Assembly (NCBI GenBank): GCA_028282195.1 | Contig: JANQII010000190.1 | Coordinates: 1 to 50,757 of the forward strand | Origin: Prolixibacteraceae bacterium | Lineage (GTDB): Bacteria; Bacteroidota; Bacteroidia; Bacteroidales; Prolixibacteraceae | Direction of reading: 5' to 3' | DNA: 50,757 bases | Part shown: positions 10,701 through 16,569 of the stretch, piece by piece | Position numbering within the stretch: the first letter of the stretch is position 1 | How the letters are laid out: every line of letters begins with the position of its first letter | Program-made: the position numbers and the translations under genes | Notes under the pieces: model-generated | The model's input: the letters and a program-made list of their open reading frames with translations, nothing else | Told to the model about the DNA's origin: nothing | Databases searched by the model: none

Positions 10701-11036
10701 TTTAATTGTAAAGTTAACGTCAGATTCTGAAAACAAGTTGTTTAAAATGTCATTGATAGTTTCATTATTTGCATCCAAATCCACTTTTCGATCTACGCCA
10801 ATCAGCTTTTGGTTAAATACAAAGTAGAAATCACTAATATTTTCGATTTCATCGAGCACATCAATTACCCTAACATTATTCATTTTCAGGGTAATCTTCA
10901 TCTGTTGTGAGTATCCAGTACCTGCCCAAATTTGAGAGAGCACCATGAATATAAAAAAGACACAAAGCCTCATAATTTTCCACATTTTAGTTCTAACACC
11001 ATAAAGAATGGCATTTTGAATCCATTTTTTTTTCAT
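7728..11036 (-). CDS. SusC/RagA TonB-dependent outer-membrane transporter with STN domain
   Basis: 1102-residue transporter. After the signal peptide comes an STN domain (about residues 45-120) that normally contacts a FecR-type anti-sigma factor. Next is a carboxypeptidase-regulatory-like beta-sandwich (ISGTVTDEAGEPLPGV), then the plug domain with the SusC signatures LQGRAAGLYV, RIRGGNS, PLYVIDGF, IESVEVLKDASSTAIYG and ANGVIIVTTKKG. A 22-strand-type barrel ends in LGVNIGF with a terminal aromatic. It should import oligosaccharides using TonB energy together with the downstream SusD. The STN domain and upstream FecR/sigma pair imply that substrate binding triggers transcription of the locus (established for this class). 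Confidence 0.96.
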   Translation of the reverse strand: MKKKWIQNAILYGVRTKMWKIMRLCVFFIFMVLSQIWAGTGYSQQMKITLKMNNVRVIDVLDEIENISDFYFVFNQKLIGVDRKVDLDANNETINDILNNLFSESDVNFTIKDHLIILSTEKTNSGNDKILQQKKFISGTVTDEAGEPLPGVTVLIQGTTIGTVTNMDGNYTITDVPAGTTLLFSFIGMATQEIVVGNQLTINVKMMADVIGLDEVVAIGYGTVKRSDLTGSVSSIKAEDMENIPSATLEQKLQGRAAGLYVVQNNGAPGAGASMRIRGGNSIQASNEPLYVIDGFIGGSINAINPNDIESVEVLKDASSTAIYGARAANGVIIVTTKKGTKGAKPGFEFNYSYGLQNIYNFVEPMNGQEFARFYNTALINAGLEPAYSEADIAAAADYTDWLDLTTQTGKKHDAQVVYSGGSDNTNYYLSANYYLNKGTIKKSEYDRKAIIFNLNSNPKDRISLEFNAKVTHSFSNVVPSGGQEGILSKSIKASPLFPAYNEDGSFFVSFEEAELGKNPLATLMGSDNHQRNFTANIQGALTFEILKDLKFRTSIGWNYATNKTNRYWTRDVDPNYITVMGKADVSSSLSNNVLNENLLTYQKTFNTIHKLDFLAGFSYQEVNSESFGTATQGFTNDNLSYHDLSAGTEPLIPRSGFSESTVVSWLGRMNYNLSEKYLLTANVRYDGSSRFASNHKYAFFPSGAVAWRISEEGVLKDKELFHNLKLRVSYGLTGNQAIDTYQSIAKIQSGNVIIDDNLATYYFPTLGNDDLKWEKTAQFDIGFDVAILDGNLEIVADYYHKLTTDLLLNKKIPVSTGFSSILTNVGSVKNTGVEIGVNTHLRKNQFSWDFGTNISFNQNEVVEVGESNNTSFGTQMRLIEGEPLGTIYGWEFDGIWQLEEADEAAIYGKKPGQYKYVDQNNDDQITLDDDRIILGKSMPDFFLGVNNDFAYKNWSLNVFLQGAFGHKMINSGKGGLWERGHGQANQIRSVIDAWRPDNPVNDIRQVVYNQRGEDFSSRFLEDASYLRVKNISLSYQLSDSLIKKIGLSSAKIFTSVQNAFTFTNYTGFDPETGGGSSVISSSDYGSYPQSRTFSLGVNIGF

Positions 11037-11093
11037 AAATTTGAATCATTAAGTAGTTAAACAATTATTACACTAATTCACACTGCTTGATAG

Positions 11094-11124
11094 AACAGGA
11101 GAGTGCTGGTAACACTCTCCTGTT
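11094..11124 (-). terminator. Hairpin between fecR and susC
   Basis: A perfect 12-bp stem (AACAGGAGAGTG paired with CACTCTCCTGTT, 7-nt loop) begins 4 nt after the fecR stop codon. The AACAAAC tail on the minus strand is not a good U-tract, so it may be an attenuator or mRNA-processing hairpin that separates regulator from transporter expression. The second SusCD system in this window has a hairpin at the equivalent place. Confidence 0.55.
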
Positions 11125-11128
11125 TGTT

Positions 11129-12169
11129 TTAAAAGGCATCTAATCTTGATCTGTCAAGACTAATAATTATTTTTCTGGTTTCATAGGTATCGTTATTTGT
11201 TGTTTCACGTATTTTTTCTTCAACAGAAATCGGAGCCGTTAATGCTAATATCTTTAGTACTTCCTCTAATTGCTCATCAATAAATGTTGCCCGAAATGCA
11301 TAGTTAAGCAACTCCTGATCTTTTATCTCTACTTCTACATTATACCATCTCCCAAGCCTATTTGCCAGCTGTAGCATGTTTTCGTTACGAAATACAAGCT
11401 TTCCTTCAGTCCATGAAATATATTGAGACGCATCTACTAATTTTGTACTGTATTTTTTTGTTTGAGTATTTAAAACCAAATTTTGGTTGGGTTGAAGGGT
11501 TTCCAGTTTATCTCCCTGATCAGAGTAAACTTCCACTCTTCCTTCTTTCAGTATTATTTCTTCGGTATTCTCATCACTGTAGGCAACTACGTTGAACTGT
11601 GTACCTAATACTTTAGTAGATAAATTGGAAGTATTAACGATAAATGGGACCTCTTCGTCTCGCATTACATCAAAATAAGCTTCACCATTTAAGGTAACAG
11701 TCCTTTCTCTGTTAAAATTTACAGGGTATTTCAAGCTTGAACCATTGTTTAAAAAACCTTTGGTTCCATCGGGAAGTATAAATTTTGTACGTACACCAAG
11801 CGGACATTGTATTTCAGCTGTTGCTATTTCAGGAGTTGTTGTTTTCACCTGAAAATAAAAAATTGTTCCAAAAGTAATTATTATGGGAATTATCAAGATA
11901 GCAGCTATTCGTTGAAATGCTGTTAGAAACCGTGTCTTGCTTAATGGATTGTTTTCCAGTCGGATTTGATGATGAATTTTATGCAATATATAATCAACAT
12001 TTTCTTCAGGAAGTGATTCATTTTTATAATCAAACCAATGGTTTTGCATTAATTCCATTAGTTTGTCTCTTCTGGCACTATCAGTTAAAAACGATTTTAC
12101 ATTCAAAAACTCTTTTCGTGTACACTCTCCTCTAAAAAACCGTTGTAGTATTTTAAGGTCAAAATCCAT
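11129..12169 (-). CDS. FecR-family anti-sigma factor
   Basis: Inner-membrane anti-sigma factor that holds the adjacent ECF sigma factor until the STN domain of SusC signals. I chose the start at 12169 (MDFDLKILQRFFRG, 346 residues) because the ORF upstream of it reads as unconserved leader; an ATG at 12265 is possible but unlikely. A cytoplasmic helical anti-sigma region comes first. A single membrane segment follows (about RIAAILIIPIIITFGTIFYF), then a periplasmic FecR domain with LPDGTKGFLNNGSSLKYP, GEAYFDV, VLGTQFNV and LKEGRVEV, and a C-terminal STN-like DUF4974 domain. The gap to the sigma gene is about 110 nt. Confidence 0.92.
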   Translation of the reverse strand: MDFDLKILQRFFRGECTRKEFLNVKSFLTDSARRDKLMELMQNHWFDYKNESLPEENVDYILHKIHHQIRLENNPLSKTRFLTAFQRIAAILIIPIIITFGTIFYFQVKTTTPEIATAEIQCPLGVRTKFILPDGTKGFLNNGSSLKYPVNFNRERTVTLNGEAYFDVMRDEEVPFIVNTSNLSTKVLGTQFNVVAYSDENTEEIILKEGRVEVYSDQGDKLETLQPNQNLVLNTQTKKYSTKLVDASQYISWTEGKLVFRNENMLQLANRLGRWYNVEVEIKDQELLNYAFRATFIDEQLEEVLKILALTAPISVEEKIRETTNNDTYETRKIIISLDRSRLDAF

Positions 12170-12280
12170 TTGATATGATTTGATACTTTTTGTGTTTCCT
12201 GATAGATATAGGGCAAAACATTCGAAATCCCCCAATTGAATTAGCAAAAAATTAAAAAGAATCACACATACGACTCAATA

Positions 12281-12874
12281 TCAACCTCTTAAAAACAGAG
12301 CAAAAAACAACATTGTGGATATTTTGTTTTTATCCAGTCCATTTTTTATGGTTTTAAGTGCCTCTGTCAAGTGTCTTTCCACAGTTTTTGGGGTAATGCC
12401 CAGTTGAATGGCTATTTCTTTCACTGGAATGTTCTCTTTCTTTCTTTTTAACAGGACTTCTTTCTGCCTGGGAGGTAACTGATCAATTAAAGATTCTGCC
12501 AATTTAAGTAAAGCTTCATAATTTAGCTGTTCATTAGCTTCATCATCAAAATTGATAGCTTCATCAATAAGTTGCTGGCGAAAAGACTGGTGGCGATTTA
12601 AACGTTCAAAGACCTCAAGGATATAATGGTAAGCAATTCTAAACAGATAAGCTCTAAACGATAAATCAGGTTTTAACTGTTTGCGATTTCGCCAAATTCT
12701 CAGGAATACTTCCTGAACAACTTCCTCTGCTTCTTCTTTAGATTTCAGGTAACCAATCGCAAAAAAGTACAACCGTTTGCCATATTCTGCAAAAAGTTTA
12801 TCAAAAGCCCTTGCATCATCATTCTTTAATGCAATTACCAAGTCAGATTCAGTATTTGATTTTTCAACTCGCAA
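12281..12874 (-). CDS. ECF RNA polymerase sigma-70 factor
   Basis: 197-residue ECF sigma factor. Region 2 contains the usual DKLFAEYGKRLYFFA and EEAEEVVQEVFLRIWRNR blocks. Region 4 contains LPPRQKEVLLKRK and a helix-turn-helix (VKEIAIQLGITPKTVERHLTEALK). It heads the regulator cassette for the polysaccharide locus and should redirect RNA polymerase to the susC promoter when released by the downstream FecR protein. No convincing -7 box was seen directly upstream. Confidence 0.94.
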   Translation of the reverse strand: MRVEKSNTESDLVIALKNDDARAFDKLFAEYGKRLYFFAIGYLKSKEEAEEVVQEVFLRIWRNRKQLKPDLSFRAYLFRIAYHYILEVFERLNRHQSFRQQLIDEAINFDDEANEQLNYEALLKLAESLIDQLPPRQKEVLLKRKKENIPVKEIAIQLGITPKTVERHLTEALKTIKNGLDKNKISTMLFFALFLRG

Positions 12875-13394
12875 ACTAAAAATCTTATAGTTTATCGGTA
12901 CAAACTAACTGAAATTTAATTTACACAGCAAATAATGGTATCTGTTGAGTTGGCATACATTATTTTCAAGCCAAGAGAAATATGATAATATCAACCAAAC
13001 CATAACGACGTATTACCAAATTCAATCTATCAATTCTACCTTTTATTCGGTCTGCTAAAACCCGTAAACACCTCTGGCAATATTGCCGAAAGATTTTCAA
13101 AAGGAAAAGGAATAAAAAATGAATGGAAAAAGCGGAAATGTTAATGTGGGATTTCAAAATGTTTTAACTGAAGTTAACGAGGTTAAGTCTTTTTGAAATT
13201 GGCATTGTTCGTTGGCAGAAATTAACTCCTCCTGTTTTTGGAATGAATGGCTTTATGCCGGAAGCTTTTGAAAACCCGGAGGGCTTGTCTTTCGGGAATG
13301 TGGTTATTTTGTAGTAGGGTTTGACTTTTCGAAAACATAAATTCCTTTTGTTGTAAATCGTTAATGTCTGACTGTTAATACAATAAACCTAAAA
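12875..13394. other. Gene-poor stretch, possibly containing decayed coding sequence
   Basis: No ORF here resembles a known family. One plus-strand frame from about 13170 to 13312 reads as an open, protein-like stretch ending GMNGFMPEAFENPEG...NVVIL and a stop, but it has no start codon or upstream continuation. It may be the tail of a lost gene. The 63-codon minus-strand ORF at 12966-13157 looks fortuitous. Confidence 0.3.
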
Positions 13395-13427
13395 TTGCAC
13401 AATAAACCTGCTTAGTTTATTGTGCAA
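13395..13427. repeat. Perfect 13-bp inverted repeat
   Basis: The arms TTGCACAATAAAC and GTTTATTGTGCAA flank a 7-nt loop. A short T-run follows on the minus strand, so it may help end transcripts from the ATPase gene at 13539-15104. An operator role for the sigma gene cassette further downstream is also possible. Confidence 0.4.
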
Positions 13428-13504
13428 ACAGCGAGAGGGGGGTGGGCAAATTACTCTTCATAATCCCTTAAACTAAAGCTCATTGCAGAAAAATAATGCA
13501 TATT

Positions 13505-13537
13505 CTTGTCGCAAATTTGGTAAATATTTGCGACAAG
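13505..13537 (-). terminator. Stem-loop directly after the AlbA_2/HATPase gene
   Basis: A perfect 12-bp stem (CTTGTCGCAAAT with ATTTGCGACAAG, 9-nt loop) begins one base after the stop codon. The U-tract is weak, so it may protect the mRNA 3' end or terminate only partly. Confidence 0.5.
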
Positions 13538-13538
13538 G

Positions 13539-15104
13539 CTAATTGATGTTACTCTTTTTTAAGAGAGATAGAAACAGGTTTCCTTTCTGAGTTATTTTAT
13601 ATTTTTGCTTAGAACTTTTAGGTTTCTTTGGTATTGTCCATTCTAATAACCCGTCTTCTCTAAGTTTATTTATAATTGCATATAATTGGCCAGATATAGA
13701 TTTCTGACCTAAAGCCTTTGATATTTCTTGTGTTGATGAAGTTTCTGATAGTACTATGCGCAGTATTTTGCTATATAATGTCTCCTGCTGCAACTCCTGC
13801 TGCAACTCCTGCTGCAACTCCTGCTGCAACTCCTGCTGCAATTCCTGCTGCAACTCCTGCTGCAACTCCTGCTGTAACTCCTGCTGTAACTCCTGCTGTA
13901 ACTCCTGCTGTAACTCTTGCTGTAACTCTTGCTGTTGTTGAAAGTTCTTATTTGTAAATGTTACTCTAAATCCAATACCTGGTTCTTTCCATGATAGTTC
14001 TATTTCCGGATATGATTGCAACTCTTCTGCTATTAACTGCAAACCATTACCCCACTGTTCAATTATACCCAGACGTTTAAAAACCGGAGCCAAGGTTTTA
14101 TTCCGAATATCCGATTGTCCTGAATCCATGTCGCTATAGTCAACCGTTGGCATAAGTTTCCCGGGACTTGTTATTTCAACCTTATCATCAAAAATGGCAA
14201 TTTTAATATCTTTTCCCGTGAGAGAATAATCGCGATGAATTACAGCATTTCGGATAACTTCACGAATAGCAATTATCGGATATTCCCATCGATCATTTCG
14301 GAACACTCCCTGATAATCGGTGGAACTTTGTGAAATATGACGTAAAACAAACTGGTACGCTTGTTCTGCCTGAAGGCTTACATTAGTATCTATGGTTTTC
14401 TGATCAATAAAATTACCAGGAACAGCTCCTTTAAACCTGGCACATTCAACTTTGCTATATGGGAAGTGTTGCTTTCTCAATTCATCATCCGATAATAAAA
14501 TTAACGCTTTAGTTGGAAGATCTTTGCCCTGTTCCGTTTTGTATAATTCAAGCTTCTGAAGAACTTGTTTTGACATTCCCTCTCCCGTTTTTTCAAAGAA
14601 CAAAGCATTGAAGGAATCTAATGCAATTTCATCAACTGACTTTTGAAATACTAATTCACTATCAAAAGAAATATTTTGCTTTTGTCTCTCCAGTTCCTGA
14701 ATCATTTCAGGTGAAGCCTGACGATTAGAAGAGCCTACACGGATAAAAGTACCTTTTTCAACTCCTTTATTTTTCAAAAAGTAAGGTGGAGTACTGCCTT
14801 TATGGATTTTCGTACAAACAACTCTTTTCCCTTCATGGCTTAAAAAAAATATTTCGGGTAGGATTGTTGGAGAACATTGGTCATGAATAATATTGCTTAT
14901 TTTTTCTTCCAATTCAATCAGCCGATCTTCATCAACTCCAATTACTTCTCTTGGATTATCCTGGATACCAGGATAAAACTCACCACCTGCATCGTTTGCA
15001 AAACTGATAAGGGTTTTTGCCAGCTCAGCATTAGTTGGTAACTCTACCTTAAGTTCAAGTCTTCTACCTTCTGGTTGTTGTAGTATCTCAGTTATTCTTG
15101 ACAT
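13539..15104 (-). CDS. AlbA_2 (Schlafen-type) / HATPase / winged-helix protein with QQEL repeats
   Basis: 521 residues. The N-terminal AlbA_2 domain (about 1-140) shows RRLELKVELP, LAKTLISFANDAGGEFYPGI and EVIGVDEDRL. A middle region leads to a GHKL-type ATPase module (HATPase_c_4) with the N-box-like EVIRNAVIHRDYS and a glycine-rich WGNGLQLI. Residues about 388-440 are twelve consecutive Gln-Gln-Glu-Leu units, predicted to be a long charged amphipathic helix. A C-terminal winged helix (about 445-515, SSTQEISKALGQKSISGQ) follows. Family members are usually annotated as ATP-binding putative transcriptional regulators; the biochemical role is not settled. It appears monocistronic and has stem-loops behind it. 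Neighbours on both sides are unrelated SusCD loci, so it may be an accessory gene. Confidence 0.85.
   Translation of the reverse strand: MSRITEILQQPEGRRLELKVELPTNAELAKTLISFANDAGGEFYPGIQDNPREVIGVDEDRLIELEEKISNIIHDQCSPTILPEIFFLSHEGKRVVCTKIHKGSTPPYFLKNKGVEKGTFIRVGSSNRQASPEMIQELERQKQNISFDSELVFQKSVDEIALDSFNALFFEKTGEGMSKQVLQKLELYKTEQGKDLPTKALILLSDDELRKQHFPYSKVECARFKGAVPGNFIDQKTIDTNVSLQAEQAYQFVLRHISQSSTDYQGVFRNDRWEYPIIAIREVIRNAVIHRDYSLTGKDIKIAIFDDKVEITSPGKLMPTVDYSDMDSGQSDIRNKTLAPVFKRLGIIEQWGNGLQLIAEELQSYPEIELSWKEPGIGFRVTFTNKNFQQQQELQQELQQELQQELQQELQQELQQELQQELQQELQQELQQELQQELQQETLYSKILRIVLSETSSTQEISKALGQKSISGQLYAIINKLREDGLLEWTIPKKPKSSKQKYKITQKGNLFLSLLKKSNIN
13784..13935 (-). repeat. 12-bp tandem repeat encoding (QQEL)12
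   Basis: Twelve in-register copies of a 12-bp unit, CTGCTGCAACTC on the plus strand. In coding order, the first five Leu codons are TTA and the last seven TTG, with one extra synonymous change (GAA for GAG). Two blocks therefore appear to have expanded separately. The unit is a multiple of three, so copy-number change would lengthen or shorten the helix without a frameshift. Confidence 0.95.
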
Positions 15105-15329
15105 ATATGAAGTTCAAATATCGCCATTTATCGAACATCTTCAAAAGATTAATCTCTGGTTACGGTTAAAGCCTAATCATATTTTCTGTGGTATCACCTT
15201 TCTTGATTAGACAACCAAGTAAGTGCAGAAATAGTATGGTAATTGAACTCGCACCTCCACAGTTCCCAGTTTCCGTAACAGGCCTATTGGTATTCTAAAT
15301 CCAATTCGCCAGATTAAATGCGATTTGTA

Positions 15330-15362
15330 AAAGGGTGGTATTCGCATTATATACCACCCTTT
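15330..15362 (-). terminator. Rho-independent terminator of the M16-thioredoxin operon
   Basis: A 12-bp perfect stem (AAAGGGTGGTAT with ATACCACCCTTT) and 9-nt loop lie 6 nt beyond the stop codon of the thioredoxin-like gene. A TTTT run follows on the minus strand. Confidence 0.8.
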
Positions 15363-15368
15363 CCGATG

Positions 15369-16550
15369 TTATTTGAATTGATGCATAACATAAAAGGAAA
15401 CCAAGCTTTTCCTTTTATTTTCAGGTGTATTTTCCAATACTTCTTGGAAGATTTCCTCAGCTTCCTGTTTTTTCCCTAAACGATGGAGTATAGCTACTTT
15501 TACATCCATGTAAGAAATCCTGTTCTCATTATCAAGTTCGATGGCTTTATTCATAAGTTTCACACCTTCACGAAGTATATTTTCATTTATACCTTCTGAA
15601 TAAGACATCCATGAAACAACACTTTTAAATATTGATACATCTTCAGGGCCATATTTATCGGCATATTTAACAGCTAAGGCAAAACCTTCATTTACTTTTT
15701 TATCCAGGCTAATCTTAAATGTATATTCCATATAATCAGACAACTGGTTATATCCCTCACCCATTTTTTCTTTTAAGTACGCACATGCTTCATCATATTC
15801 TTTATTATTTCCTGAATGTTTCAATAGACTTAATTCCCTGGCTTTGTACCTGAATACCTGATCATAAAACTTGCCATCCAGTATTTCATTATATTCCGTT
15901 TCATGGGCAAAAATAAAATCCATAGCCCTGGTATTAACTTCAGCATATTCTATTAAAAAGTAGAATCCTTCTTTGCTTAGAAAATCCTGTTTAGGGGTTT
16001 CGTCCACATGTAAGTCAAAAACTTTCTTCCATTTGGGGTTCTTCTGACGCTTTAAACTTAGCAGGTATTCTTTTATAAATTGCGGTGAACGTTCACCAGA
16101 TTCGTAACGTTTATGCATACCATATTGGGTTTTTCCTGAATCGACGGCTGTTCTGCCCAAATCAGCAATGTCTTTATGGCTGTTATTTTTGCTTATGCCT
16201 ATTTTTTTATGGATAAGCTCTCCTTTGGAATTTACAAATATAAGCGTGGGGTAAGATTTTATCCCATACTTTTTTTTGAGCTTAATACCTTCTCCCTTTT
16301 CAGCATCAACTTTTAAGTTTATAAAATGGGTATTGTAGAAATCACCAATATCTTTTTGTGTAAAAACCTCTTTGTCCAACCTTTTACAAGGACCACACCA
16401 GACAGTGTAAAAATCGATAAAAACCAACTTATTTTCTTTCTCTGCTTTTTTCAGGGCTTCGTTAAAAGTCCCTTTTTCAAATATAATTCCCTGTGCATTA
16501 ACACAAATTGTAGCAATTGCCATTAATATCACTAATATTATTCTTTTCAT
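15369..16550 (-). CDS. Periplasmic thioredoxin-fold protein with helical/TPR tail
   Basis: 393 residues with a signal peptide (residues 1-19, ending in VNAQ). A thioredoxin domain (about 25-135) has the redox site WCGPCK in FYTVWCGPCKRLDKE and the conserved cis-Pro in YGIKSYPTLIF. The remaining 250 residues look alpha-helical and end in a TPR-like repeat (MNKAIELDNENRISYMD). It should act as a thiol-disulfide oxidoreductase in the periplasm. It is the second cistron after an M16 peptidase (19 nt gap), opposite a SusCD/sigma/FecR set. That arrangement suggests reduction of disulfides in imported peptides or maintenance of the peptidase (inference). Confidence 0.88.
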   Translation of the reverse strand: MKRIILVILMAIATICVNAQGIIFEKGTFNEALKKAEKENKLVFIDFYTVWCGPCKRLDKEVFTQKDIGDFYNTHFINLKVDAEKGEGIKLKKKYGIKSYPTLIFVNSKGELIHKKIGISKNNSHKDIADLGRTAVDSGKTQYGMHKRYESGERSPQFIKEYLLSLKRQKNPKWKKVFDLHVDETPKQDFLSKEGFYFLIEYAEVNTRAMDFIFAHETEYNEILDGKFYDQVFRYKARELSLLKHSGNNKEYDEACAYLKEKMGEGYNQLSDYMEYTFKISLDKKVNEGFALAVKYADKYGPEDVSIFKSVVSWMSYSEGINENILREGVKLMNKAIELDNENRISYMDVKVAILHRLGKKQEAEEIFQEVLENTPENKRKSLVSFYVMHQFK

Positions 16551-16569
16551 TTTATAAAAATTTAGTTAA

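Noticed and set aside
12966..13157. Minus-strand ORF of 63 codons
   Set aside because: It is low-complexity and hydrophobic/basic, with no family match or ribosome binding site, and lies in a stretch that looks decayed.
13784..13935. CRISPR-like array
   Set aside because: Units are directly abutting 12-mers with no spacers and are translated in frame.
13718..13957. Cys/Asn- and Ala/Thr/Pro-repeat ORFs on the plus strand
   Set aside because: They are antisense readings of the QQEL-encoding tandem repeat.
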